DNA from: Burkholderiales bacterium
GTDB taxonomy: Bacteria > Pseudomonadota > Gammaproteobacteria > Burkholderiales > Burkholderiaceae_C
DNA: 64,000 nucleotides
Assembly: GCA_016213205.1 (NCBI GenBank)
Contig: JACRAZ010000107.1
Coordinates: 87,158-151,157 of the forward strand
Direction of reading: 5' to 3'
Numbering within the stretch: position 1 is the stretch's first letter; every line of letters starts with the position of its first letter. Below are positions 17,303 through 25,499 of this stretch, in pieces. The notes under the pieces were generated by a model, which had not been told where the DNA came from, did not search any database, and saw nothing but the letters and a program-made list of their open reading frames with translations. Made by a program: the position numbers and the translations under genes.

Positions 17303-17833
17303 ATGCCAGCCCTGCTGATCCGCCCGAGCACCACCGCCGACCTGCCCGCGATCACCGCGATCTACGCGCACAACGTGCTCACCGGCACCGGCACCTTCGA
17401 GCTCGAGGCTCCGGACGAAGCCGAGATGGCCCGCCGGCGTGACGATGTGGTTGGCAAGGGCCTGCCCTGGCTGGTGGCTTTGGCCCAGGGGCGTGTGCTG
17501 GGCTATGCCTACGCCAACCACTTCCGGCCGCGCCGCGCATACCGGTTCTGCCTGGAGGACTCGATCTACCTCGACCAGGATGCGCGCGGGCAAGGCGTCG
17601 GGCGCCTGCTGCTGACCGAGTTGATCAGCCGCTGCGAGGTGCTCGGCGCACGGCAGATGCTGGCGGTGATCGGCGACTCCGCCAATGCGGGCTCGATCGG
17701 CCTGCATGCCGCGCTCGGCTTCGTCCACACCGGTGTGCTCAAGTCCTCGGGCTGGAAGTTCGACCGCTGGCTGGACGTGGTGCTGATGCAGCGCAGCCTC
17801 GGCGTGGGTGACAACACAGCGCCGATCGATTGA
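17303..17833 (+). CDS. GNAT family N-acetyltransferase (phosphinothricin acetyltransferase-like)
   Basis: 176 residues. The fold starts with LLIRPSTTADLPAITAIYAH and contains the acetyl-CoA pyrophosphate loop in YLDQDARGQGVGRLLLTELI (Gln/Arg-x-x-Gly-x-Gly/Ala type) and the C-terminal GFVHTGVLKSSGWKFDRWLD. This last stretch is typical of the Pat/Bar-like branch, whose members acetylate amino-acid analogues such as methionine sulfoximine. ATG 17303 is chosen; ATG 17282 is also possible and adds seven residues. Divergent from rpsP. Confidence 0.88.
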   Translation: MPALLIRPSTTADLPAITAIYAHNVLTGTGTFELEAPDEAEMARRRDDVVGKGLPWLVALAQGRVLGYAYANHFRPRRAYRFCLEDSIYLDQDARGQGVGRLLLTELISRCEVLGARQMLAVIGDSANAGSIGLHAALGFVHTGVLKSSGWKFDRWLDVVLMQRSLGVGDNTAPID

Positions 17834-17841
17834 GGCAGGTG

Positions 17842-18273
17842 ATGCGGCAACGATCGAAGACCCTGGCCACCTGGCTGGCGCTGCTGGCCGGCAGCCTGGG
17901 CGCGCACCGGTTCTATCTGCACGGGCGAGGCGACACCTGGGCCTGGTTGCACCCCTGGCCCACCCTGCTGGGCCTGGCGGGTGTACTGCGCATGCGTGTG
18001 CTCGGGCAGGACGATCACCTCGCCTGGTTGCTGATCCCGCTGCTGGGGCTGATGCTGGCCCAGGCGATGCTGGCGGCCATCGTCATCGGGCTCACGCCAG
18101 ACGAGCGCTGGCAAGCCCGCTTCGGCGCGGGCCGCCCCAGTGGCTGGGGCGCCGTGTTGGGCGTGATCGCGGCGCTGATGGTCGGCGGCGCGGTGCTGAT
18201 GGGCACGCTGGCCTTTGGCGGCCAGAAGTACTTCGAGTGGCAGGCCGAGCAGGCTAGAACAGCTGCAGGCTGA
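17842..18273 (+). CDS. TM2-domain membrane protein
   Basis: 143 residues. The N-terminal LAGSLGAHRFYLHGRGD is the TM2-domain pattern, followed by hydrophobic stretches at about 40-75 and 95-125 (GVIAALMVGGAVLMGTLAFGG). Function of bacterial TM2 proteins is not known. ATG 17842 has a GAGG site eight bases upstream, which overlaps the stop of the GNAT gene, so the two are probably co-transcribed. The last 20 bases overlap the end of the convergent phosphate-transporter gene. Confidence 0.75.
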   Translation: MRQRSKTLATWLALLAGSLGAHRFYLHGRGDTWAWLHPWPTLLGLAGVLRMRVLGQDDHLAWLLIPLLGLMLAQAMLAAIVIGLTPDERWQARFGAGRPSGWGAVLGVIAALMVGGAVLMGTLAFGGQKYFEWQAEQARTAAG

Positions 18274-19264
18274 CCCAGTACGCCACCGCGGCGACAAAGG
18301 CCGAGGCCGGGATCGTGAAGATCCAGGCCCAGACGATGTTGCCCGCCACGCCCCAGCGCACGGTGGACGCATTGCGCACCGAGCCGACACCGACGATGGC
18401 ACCGGTGATCGTGTGCGTGGTCGACACCGGCACGCCCAGCGCCGTGGCGATGAACAGCGTCATCGCACCACCGGTTTCGGCACAGAAGCCGCCCACCGGC
18501 TTGAGCTTGGTGATCCGCTGGCCCATGGTCTTGACGATGCGCCAGCCGCCGAACATCGTGCCCACGCCGATCGCCAGGTAGCAGGCCCAGATCACCCAGG
18601 AAGGCGGCATCTTCTCGTTGGCCCCGAGGTAGCCCGAGGCGATCAGCAGCATCCAGATGATGCCGATGGTCTTCTGTGCGTCATTGCCGCCGTGGCCCAG
18701 CGAGTAGGCGCCTGCGGACACCAGCTGCAGGCGCCGGAACCAGCGGTCCACTTTCAGGGGCGACGTTCGCCGGCAGACCCAGGCCACCAGCACCATCATC
18801 AGCGAGCCCAGCAGGAAGCCCAGGAAGGGTGAGACGAAGATGAACGCCACTGTCTTGGCGATGCCGGCCCCGATGAGCTTGCCGGCACCGGCCTTGGCGA
18901 TCACCGCGCCGACGATGCCGCCGATCAGCGCGTGCGAGGAGCTCGACGGGATGCCGTACCACCAGGTGATCACGTTCCAGGTGATCGCGCCGAGCAGCGC
19001 GCCGAACACCACGTGCTGGTCCACCACGCCCGGCTCGACAATGCCCTTGCCGACGGTGGCCGCCACCTTGAGTTGAAAGACCGCGATCGCGATGACGTTG
19101 AAGGCCGCGGCAAACAGCACCGCGCGCTGCGGCTTGAGCACGCCGGTGGATACGACGGTCGCGATCGAGTTCGCGGCATCGTGAAACCCGTTCATGAAGT
19201 CGAACGCGATGGCCAGGACGACCAGCATCGCCACGACCCAGAAGCTGACCTGGATGGCATCCAT
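18254..19264 (-). CDS. Inorganic phosphate transporter, PiT family
   Basis: 336 residues, about ten membrane segments. The PiT signature appears twice, near the start (AFDFMNGFHDAANSIATVVS) and in the second half (GGNDAQKTIGIIW), as in low-affinity phosphate/metal symporters. Also seen: PSSSHALIGGIVGA and PVSTTHTITGAIVG, one in each repeat. It lies 24 bases after the DUF47 gene on the same strand; this pair is a common phosphate-uptake arrangement in which the DUF47 protein is thought to help the transporter. Confidence 0.95.
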   Translation of the reverse strand: MDAIQVSFWVVAMLVVLAIAFDFMNGFHDAANSIATVVSTGVLKPQRAVLFAAAFNVIAIAVFQLKVAATVGKGIVEPGVVDQHVVFGALLGAITWNVITWWYGIPSSSSHALIGGIVGAVIAKAGAGKLIGAGIAKTVAFIFVSPFLGFLLGSLMMVLVAWVCRRTSPLKVDRWFRRLQLVSAGAYSLGHGGNDAQKTIGIIWMLLIASGYLGANEKMPPSWVIWACYLAIGVGTMFGGWRIVKTMGQRITKLKPVGGFCAETGGAMTLFIATALGVPVSTTHTITGAIVGVGSVRNASTVRWGVAGNIVWAWIFTIPASAFVAAVAYWVSLQLF

Positions 19265-19288
19265 GCGAGGGCGGACCGGGGTGGCCGG

Positions 19289-19936
19289 TCAGGAGTTCTC
19301 GAGGACGATGCCCTCGATCATGTTGGCGACATCCTCGCAACGATCGGAGATCGATTCCAGGTGCTCGTACACCGCCTTCAGCTTGATGAGCTCGCGCACA
19401 TCGATGTTGTCGCGGAACAGCTTGCTCATGGCCGAGCGCATCACGCGGTCGGCGTCGCTTTCCAGGCGGTCGATTTCCTCGCAGGTCTTCAACGCAGCTT
19501 CGGCCACGCTGGCCTGGCTGAGCTTGGGCAGCAGGGTCACCGCATGCTGCACACGCTCGCAGCACTTGGCCGAGATCTCGCCCAGGCGCAGCACGTCTTC
19601 GCTGACCGTCTGCAGGTCATAGAGCTGCATCACTTCGGCCGAGTCCTGCAGCAGGTCGAGGATGTCGTCCATCGCGTTGATCAGGCCGTGGATCTGCTCG
19701 CGGTCGATCGGCGTGATGAAGGTCTTGTGCAGCAGGCGGTTCACCTCGGCGGTGATGCGGTCTGCCTGCTTCTCGGCAGCGTCGACATCGGCGGCGTACT
19801 TCTCGCGCAGCGTCGCGTCGCTGTAGTACTGCACCATCGACATGAAGGCACGCGCGCCATCGGCAATGTGCTTGCCGTGGTCATTGAAAAGCTCGAAAAA
19901 GTTGCCTTCGCGCGGCAGCAGTTTGCCGAACAACAT
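19289..19936 (-). CDS. DUF47 family (PhoU-like) phosphate transport partner protein
   Basis: 215 residues, almost entirely helical. MLFGKLLPREGNFFELFNDH is the typical start of the family, and LESDADRVMRSAMSKLF and YEHLESISDRCEDVANMIEG are conserved PhoU-like helices with acidic metal-binding residues. Acts in the cytoplasm, presumably on the PiT transporter encoded directly downstream. Regulation is unclear; TTGACG occurs about 55 bases upstream but without a matching -10 box. Confidence 0.92.
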   Translation of the reverse strand: MLFGKLLPREGNFFELFNDHGKHIADGARAFMSMVQYYSDATLREKYAADVDAAEKQADRITAEVNRLLHKTFITPIDREQIHGLINAMDDILDLLQDSAEVMQLYDLQTVSEDVLRLGEISAKCCERVQHAVTLLPKLSQASVAEAALKTCEEIDRLESDADRVMRSAMSKLFRDNIDVRELIKLKAVYEHLESISDRCEDVANMIEGIVLENS

Positions 19937-20031
19937 GGGGTGGTCTCCAGGGGCCGGCCGCCGATCGGGCCGAGGGCATCATCGAGCCGTCAAAGGCCCG
20001 TCACGCCGGGATTGTAGGCGGGCGCTGCCGA

Positions 20032-20517
20032 CTACTCGGGCAATCGCTCGATCGCCTGCCCGGCGGTTGCCGCCAGATGGTCGGCCAGCCGGCCGAGCCC
20101 GGGCAAAAGCAGGTCGGGCGCCAGCTCCAGCAGCGGATGCAGCACGAAGGCCCGCTGGTGCAGGCGCGGATGGGGCAAGGTCAATCGCGGTGTGGCCAGG
20201 CAGGCTGAACCGTGCAGCAGCAGGTCCAGGTCCAGCGTGCGCGGCGCATGACGGTATGGCCGCTCGCGGCCGAATGCAGCCTCGAGCGCCTGCAGTTCCC
20301 CCAGCAAGGCTTGCGCCGCAAGCGCCGTGTGCACCTCGGCCACGGCGTTGATGAAGTCCGGGCCGCTTGCATCCAGCGGCGCCGTGCGGTATAGCGCCGA
20401 CACGCGCAGCGGCCCGAGCTCGGCCAGCCGCGACAGGGCTGCCCGCACGGTGGCGCGCGCGTCGCCCAGGTTGGCCCCCACGCCCACGAAGGCTCGTGTG
20501 CGCGGAGGCGGGCTCAT
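20032..20517 (-). CDS. folK: 2-amino-4-hydroxy-6-hydroxymethyldihydropteridine diphosphokinase
   Basis: 161 residues. Folate synthesis enzyme that pyrophosphorylates hydroxymethyldihydropterin. Motifs: AFVGVGANLGDARATVRAAL near the start, LYRTAPLDASGPDFINAVAE, and RTLDLDLLLHG with the catalytic aspartates, then LPHPRLHQRAFVLHPLLELA. The start overlaps the pcnB stop by four bases. Last gene of a five-gene minus-strand operon. Confidence 0.95.
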   Translation of the reverse strand: MSPPPRTRAFVGVGANLGDARATVRAALSRLAELGPLRVSALYRTAPLDASGPDFINAVAEVHTALAAQALLGELQALEAAFGRERPYRHAPRTLDLDLLLHGSACLATPRLTLPHPRLHQRAFVLHPLLELAPDLLLPGLGRLADHLAATAGQAIERLPE

Positions 20518-22121
20518 TCGGCCGGCCCCGCGGCGGCGCCGCCGCCGGATCCACCGCCGGGCTTGCGCCGCCGCCGGCGCCGCTTGCGCGCGGGCGCCGC
20601 CGCGCCGGCGGGCTCCGCCCCCTGGGCGTCGTCCGCATCGGCATCGGTCTCTTCGGCGTCACCCGCCTGGGCGTCGTCGCGCACCGCAGCCGCCGCGCCG
20701 CCTGTGCCACGTGCCGGCACGCGGCGCGGTGCTCCCCGGGTGGCCTCGCGTGCGGCCACCAGCAGAGCCTCGCGCTCGTCGTCGTCGCCCAGCGAGAAGT
20801 CTTCCCACCACTCGGCCAGCTCGGTTGGCGCCTCGCCGACGTCGGCGCGCAGGCGCAGGAAGTCGAAGCCGGCACGGAAGCGCGCCTGCTCGATCAGCGA
20901 ATACGCGGTGTTGGCCTGCCGGCGCTCGAAGCGCGGCTGCATCATCCAGATTTCGCGCATGTCGGCCCCCAGCTTGCCCCGGCCGGAGATGTCGCCGATC
21001 CGGGCATCGAACACCGCATCGATGGCCTGCTGCAACGCCGGCACCACGTGCTCGCCGGCGGCCTTGCGCTGCTGCCAGCCGGCCAGCACGTCGTGCCACA
21101 GCAGGCAGGCCAGCAGGAAGCTGGGCGCCACGGCCTTGCCCTCCTCGACCCGGCGGTCGGTGTCGGCCAGCGCCTGGCGGATGAAGGCCTGCTGCTGCGG
21201 CGTGCTGCGCTGCTCGTCATACACCGCCTCGAGGATGGGAAACACACCGCGGTGCAGGCCCTGCGCCTTCAGGGCCTCGATGCTGGCCAGCGCATGGCCG
21301 GTTTGCAGCAGCTTGATCATCTCGTCGAACAGTCGCGAGACCGGCACATTGGCCAGCAGCGGCGCGAGTTCGCGCACCGGTGCGCCGGTCTTGGCCTCGA
21401 ACGAGAAGCCGAGCTTGGCCGCGAAGCGCACTGCCCGCACGATGCGCACCGGGTCCTCGCGGTAGCGCGTGGCGGGGTCGCCGATCAGGCGCAGGAGGCG
21501 CTGCTTCACGTCGCCGATGCCACCGTGGTAGTCGACCACGATCTGCGTCTCGGGGTCGTAGTACATCGCGTTGATGGTGAAGTCGCGACGCGCGGCGTCC
21601 TCGATCTGCGGGCCCCAGACGTTGTCGCGCAGCACGCGGCCGCTGGCATCCACCGCATGGGCCTGGCCGGCGAGTTCGGCCTTGGACGTCTTTTCGTTGC
21701 CTTCGATCTGCGTGGCCTCGCTCGAATCGAGGTAGGCGCGGAAGGTGGACACCTCGATCACCTCGTGGTCGCGGCCGCGCCCGAAGATCACGTGCACCAG
21801 CCGGAAGCGTCGGCCGATGATGAAGGCGCGGCGGAACAGCGACTTCACCTGCTCCGGCGTGGCGTTGGTGGCCACGTCGAAGTCCTTCGGCCGGCGGCCC
21901 ACGAGCAGGTCGCGCACCGCGCCGCCCACCACATAGGCTTCGTAGCCCGCTTCCTTCAAGGTGTGCACCACCTTGATGGCGCGGTCGTCCACCAGCGACG
22001 GATCGATGCCGTGTTCACTGGCAGGCACCTCGACCCGCTTGCCGGTGGGAATGCGGGGGACCTCGGGGACGGGGGGTTTGCCGGGCTTGCCCAGCAGCTT
22101 GTCGATCAGACGCTTGATCAT
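20514..22121 (-). CDS. pcnB: Poly(A) polymerase I
   Basis: 535 residues. Adds poly(A) tails that promote RNA decay. The nucleotidyltransferase head is at residues 55-200, with YVVGGAVRDLLVGRRPKDFD carrying the GG...R-D and DxD catalytic residues, and DFTINAMYYDP. The neck/body follows (GDPATRYREDPVRIVRAVRF). The C-terminal 90 residues are low complexity: an acidic stretch (DAEETDADADDAQ) followed by RKRRRRRRKPGGGSGGGAA, which is probably an RNA-binding tail. ATG 22121 overlaps the stop of the HAD gene. Long upstream open frame is ignored because it lies within that gene. Confidence 0.95.
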   Translation of the reverse strand: MIKRLIDKLLGKPGKPPVPEVPRIPTGKRVEVPASEHGIDPSLVDDRAIKVVHTLKEAGYEAYVVGGAVRDLLVGRRPKDFDVATNATPEQVKSLFRRAFIIGRRFRLVHVIFGRGRDHEVIEVSTFRAYLDSSEATQIEGNEKTSKAELAGQAHAVDASGRVLRDNVWGPQIEDAARRDFTINAMYYDPETQIVVDYHGGIGDVKQRLLRLIGDPATRYREDPVRIVRAVRFAAKLGFSFEAKTGAPVRELAPLLANVPVSRLFDEMIKLLQTGHALASIEALKAQGLHRGVFPILEAVYDEQRSTPQQQAFIRQALADTDRRVEEGKAVAPSFLLACLLWHDVLAGWQQRKAAGEHVVPALQQAIDAVFDARIGDISGRGKLGADMREIWMMQPRFERRQANTAYSLIEQARFRAGFDFLRLRADVGEAPTELAEWWEDFSLGDDDEREALLVAAREATRGAPRRVPARGTGGAAAAVRDDAQAGDAEETDADADDAQGAEPAGAAAPARKRRRRRRKPGGGSGGGAAAGPAE

Positions 22122-22786
22122 GCAAAGAGCCTCAGGATGCGCCAGCCTCGATCGCGGGCGATGGTTTCGAGCGCCGGGCCGGGATTGGTGGCCACCGGCT
22201 CGCTGGCGCGCTCGAGCAGCGGCAGGTCGTTGGTGGAATCGCTGTAGAAGGTGGTGCGTTCGAACTGGTCCCAGGTCCGACCTTGCGAGGCCAGCCACTG
22301 GTTGACACGCGTGATCTTGCCTTCGCGGAACGACGGCACGCCCTCGATGCCGCCGGTCACGGCGCCGGCGGCATCGCGCTCGAGTCGCACCGCGATCAAC
22401 TCGGGTACGCCGAAGGCGTCGGCAATCGGCCGGGTGATGAACTCATTGGTCGCGGTGACGATGGCCACGAGGTCGCCGGCACGCTGGTGAGCGCGCACGA
22501 GTTCGATCGCGGGCCCGCGGATCTGCGGTTGGATCACCTCGGCCATGAAGCGGCGGCTGGCTTCGTGCTGCTCGGCGGGCGTGCGATCACGCCACGGCGA
22601 CGTGGCGAACCGGACGTAGGCCTCGATGTCCAGGCAACCCGCCTGGTACTGCTTGAAGAACTCCTCGTTGCGGTGGTGGAACCGTTCCGCGTCCACCCAG
22701 CCCAGCGCGACCATGAACTGGCCGAACGCATGGTCGGAGTCGGATTCGATCAAGGTGCCGTCGAGGTCGAACAAGGCAAGGTTCAT
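22118..22786 (-). CDS. HAD-IB family phosphatase
   Basis: 222 residues. Start MNLALFDLDGTLIESDSD holds motif I with the nucleophile Asp; IVTATNEFITRPIA is motif II, and FYSDSTNDLPLLERASEPVA is motif IV, as in phosphoserine-phosphatase-like HAD-IB enzymes. Proteobacterial relatives between hda and pcnB-type genes are common in Burkholderiales and often annotated as phosphoserine phosphatase-like; the true substrate is uncertain. Overlaps hda and pcnB by four bases on each side. Confidence 0.9.
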   Translation of the reverse strand: MNLALFDLDGTLIESDSDHAFGQFMVALGWVDAERFHHRNEEFFKQYQAGCLDIEAYVRFATSPWRDRTPAEQHEASRRFMAEVIQPQIRGPAIELVRAHQRAGDLVAIVTATNEFITRPIADAFGVPELIAVRLERDAAGAVTGGIEGVPSFREGKITRVNQWLASQGRTWDQFERTTFYSDSTNDLPLLERASEPVATNPGPALETIARDRGWRILRLFA

Positions 22787-23454
22787 GGCGTCCGCTCCTC
22801 GGCCAGCATCTTCCTCAGCAGCGGCACGGTCACCGCGCGATGCTCGGCCAGCGCAAACTCATCCAGCCGGTTCAGCAGGCCCATCAGGTGCTTCAGGTCG
22901 CGCTGGAAGCGCGTCAGGAGGTAGTCCATCACGTCATCGGAAAGGAAGATGCCTCGGCGGTCGGCCTCACGCCGCAGCGCGGCGCGGGTCTCGCCCTCGG
23001 CCAGCGCGTGCAGCGCAAACACGTGGCCCCAGCCCAGGCGGGTGCGCAGGTCCTCGCGCAACGGCAGGTCCACGGGTGGCAGGCGGCCGGCGGCCGCCCA
23101 CTGCACGCCCTGGCTGCCGGCCTCCACGAACATAGCGAACGCGGCCTGCTGATGCTCGGCATCGAGCGCCTCGCAGCGATCCACCACCACGAGGCTCCAG
23201 GATTCGTCCAGCGACCAGGGCAGCGGATCGTTGGCATCGAACCAGCCGATGCGCTCGCCTTCGGCCTGCCGCTGCGAGGCCAAGGCCTGCAGCAGGCGCG
23301 TCTTGCCGGTGCCGCTGGCACCCCACAGGTAGACCGGTGCGGCCGGCATCACCAGCGAGCGCAGGTGCTGCACGGCCTCGGCATTGGCGCCGGCCAGCAA
23401 GCCGTCGAAGCCGGCCATCGGCGGTGGGGTGAGACCGAGCGGGATCTGCTTCAT
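22783..23454 (-). CDS. hda: DnaA regulatory inactivator Hda
   Basis: 223 residues. AAA+ protein that, with the beta clamp, triggers ATP hydrolysis on DnaA and so prevents over-initiation. MKQIPLGLTPPP is the N-terminal clamp-binding region (QIPL). Walker A is GASGTGKTRLLQAL near residue 45; the Walker B region is SLVVVDRCEALD. The C-terminal sensor helix region is FQRDLKHLMGLLNRLDEFAL. It lies in the operon perM-hda-HAD-pcnB-folK with four-base overlaps. Confidence 0.92.
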   Translation of the reverse strand: MKQIPLGLTPPPMAGFDGLLAGANAEAVQHLRSLVMPAAPVYLWGASGTGKTRLLQALASQRQAEGERIGWFDANDPLPWSLDESWSLVVVDRCEALDAEHQQAAFAMFVEAGSQGVQWAAAGRLPPVDLPLREDLRTRLGWGHVFALHALAEGETRAALRREADRRGIFLSDDVMDYLLTRFQRDLKHLMGLLNRLDEFALAEHRAVTVPLLRKMLAEERTP

Positions 23455-24512
23455 CCCTGGTACAGGCGACTGGCCATGTAGCCGGCACGGGCACGACGCA
23501 AGGCCACCACGGCCACCGCGCTGGCTGGCAGGGCGACCAGCACGCCGACGAAGCCGAACAACTGGCCAAAGGCCATCAACGCGAAGATCACCGCCAGGGG
23601 GCCCAGGCCGATGCGCTCACCCACCAGGCGTGGCGTGAGCACGAAGCTCTCGAGCAACTGGCCCACGCCGTAGACGAGCGCCACCGCCAGCACACCCTTG
23701 AGGCTGGCGAACTGCAACAAGGCTGCCAGCAACGACAGCAACAGGCCCAGCCCGAAGCCGACGTACGGAATGGCCACCGCCAGGCCGGTGAAGACGCCCA
23801 GCGGCAGCGCAAGGTCGAAGCCCGCGAGGGCCAGCCCGCTGGCGTAGTACACGGCAAGTATGCCCATCACCACCAGCTGGCCTCGCATGTACTGGCCGAG
23901 CATGCTGTCGCACTCGCCGAGAAAGCCCTCGGCGGCAGCGCGCAGCCGCGGCGGCACCAGTTGCCGCGACTGCTGCACCAGCGCCGGCCAATCCAGCAGC
24001 AGGTAGAACAGCACCACGGGCACCAGGATCGCATTGCCCAGCAGCGACAACAGCACGTTGCCACCGATGCGCGCGGAGCTGAGTGCAGCGCTCAGCCAAT
24101 CTTCCATGTTGGCATCCAGCAGCCGCGCCAACCAGCCCTTGAGGCTGGCGACGTCCAGGCTGACCTGGATGCCGAACTGCTGCAGCCAGGGCGACAGCGT
24201 CTGGTCCAGCCGGTCCAGCAGCGGAGGGATCTGCGCCTTCAACAGGGGCAGCTCCTTCACCAGCACCGGCACCAGCAGCAGCAGCAGGGCCAGCGCCAGC
24301 AACAGGGCGAGTGTCTCGACCAGCAGCACGGCCAGCACGCGGGGCATGCGCCGCGCGGCCAGGCGCTCGACCACCGGATGCAGCACATACGACAGCACCG
24401 CGGCCACGACGAACGGCGTGAGCACCGGTGCCAGCAGCCACAGCAGCACGCACAGGCCGCCACCAAGGGCGAGCCAGGTCAGGGTCTGTCGTTGAGCAGG
24501 TGTCAGGGTCAT
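23451..24512 (-). CDS. AI-2E family transporter (PerM-like permease)
   Basis: 353 residues with seven or eight membrane segments (ALGGGLCVLLWLLAPVLTPF at the start; MAFGQLFGFVGVLVALPASA at the end). The family stretch YVGFGLGLLLSLLAALLQF and the LVGERIGLGPLAVIFALMAF motif identify it. The PerM group often lies next to hda in this class of bacteria; substrate is unknown despite the AI-2 name. It overlaps hda by four bases and is the first gene of the operon; a TACAAT hexamer lies about 95 bases upstream. Confidence 0.9.
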   Translation of the reverse strand: MTLTPAQRQTLTWLALGGGLCVLLWLLAPVLTPFVVAAVLSYVLHPVVERLAARRMPRVLAVLLVETLALLLALALLLLLVPVLVKELPLLKAQIPPLLDRLDQTLSPWLQQFGIQVSLDVASLKGWLARLLDANMEDWLSAALSSARIGGNVLLSLLGNAILVPVVLFYLLLDWPALVQQSRQLVPPRLRAAAEGFLGECDSMLGQYMRGQLVVMGILAVYYASGLALAGFDLALPLGVFTGLAVAIPYVGFGLGLLLSLLAALLQFASLKGVLAVALVYGVGQLLESFVLTPRLVGERIGLGPLAVIFALMAFGQLFGFVGVLVALPASAVAVVALRRARAGYMASRLYQG

Positions 24513-24622
24513 CGTGGGCCTGGGTGCTTGGCACGCGCGGCCGGCATGCGCAGGGCCGGGGGGCCGGGGCCGTTCAGGCGCGGGGTGTCGGCCGATCGTG
24601 ATTTCGCATTGTAAGAGCGAGG

Positions 24623-25489
24623 TCAGTGCAGGCGTGGCCCGCCCGGTTGGCGCAGTTCCAGCACACGGGCCTGCAGCGCGGGCGCGTCGTCGGCCTGCGG
24701 GCGCTGCACCAGGTAGGCCTCGAGGTCACGCACCGCATCCTCGGGCCGGCCGAGTTCGGCCCAGGTGAGGCCGCGGTCACGCAGTTCCTCGGCCGCTTCC
24801 GGTACCACCAGCAGCAGACGATCGAGCACCGCCAGCAGGCGCGGCCAGTCCTCGGCCGTGCGATGGATTTCCTTCAGGTTGCGCAGCAGGCGCGCCAGCA
24901 CGTCCCGCGGCTCGGCCGCCTGCAGGAACAAGCCCAGCGGCACTTCATAGTCGCCGGTCAGGCCATGCCGGTGGCGATAGGGCGCCAGGCGTTCATCCAG
25001 GTCCTCGCGCGACAGCGAGCGCCCGCTGAAGGGGTCGATCACCACTTCGCCCTGCGGCATGCGCAGCTTGATCAGGAAGTGGCCCGGGAACGCCACACCG
25101 CGCGCCGCCAGCCCCAGCTGGTTGGCCAGTTCGCTGTACAGCAACGCCAGCGTGATCGGGATGCCGCGCCGGGTGGCCAGCACGTCGTTGAGGTAGCTGT
25201 TGCGCCGGTCGTAGTAGTCGTTGACGTTGCCGGCAAAACCCAGCTCTTCGAAGAAGTAGCGGTTGAGCAGGCGCAGGCGCTGCATGGCCGAGGCATCCGC
25301 CGGCACCCGGCGCTTCAGCCGCGCGGCCAGGCCATCGATCTCGGCCAGCACGGCCTGCGCATCGAGCTGCGGGTATTCGTCCTGCGCCACCACGATGGCG
25401 GCCTCGAGCAGGGGCAGGTCCTGGTCCTCGGCCACCAACGCGGCAAAGTACTCCAGCGGTGTCGGGGCCTGCTGTGGCAGGTGCTTCAT
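24623..25489 (-). CDS. SirB1 family protein (transglutaminase-like with TPR tail)
   Basis: 288 residues. N-terminal transglutaminase-like core 2 domain: LRLLNRYFFEELGFAGNVND, NSYLNDVLATRRGIPITLAL, and FPGHFLIKLRMPQGEVVIDP with the conserved His and Asp. The last 80 residues (LLAVLDRLLLVVPEAAEELR, DRGLTWAELGRPEDAVRDLE) look like tetratricopeptide repeats. The catalytic cysteine of true transglutaminases is not evident, as usual in this family. Role unknown. It stands ten bases after murJ, so the two probably share a transcript. Confidence 0.88.
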   Translation of the reverse strand: MKHLPQQAPTPLEYFAALVAEDQDLPLLEAAIVVAQDEYPQLDAQAVLAEIDGLAARLKRRVPADASAMQRLRLLNRYFFEELGFAGNVNDYYDRRNSYLNDVLATRRGIPITLALLYSELANQLGLAARGVAFPGHFLIKLRMPQGEVVIDPFSGRSLSREDLDERLAPYRHRHGLTGDYEVPLGLFLQAAEPRDVLARLLRNLKEIHRTAEDWPRLLAVLDRLLLVVPEAAEELRDRGLTWAELGRPEDAVRDLEAYLVQRPQADDAPALQARVLELRQPGGPRLH

Positions 25490-25499
25490 GGGGCGAAGT

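Noticed and set aside
24513..24622. Sigma-54 promoter near TGGCACGCGCGG
   Set aside because: TGGCAC is present but the required TTGC element at the right spacing is absent.
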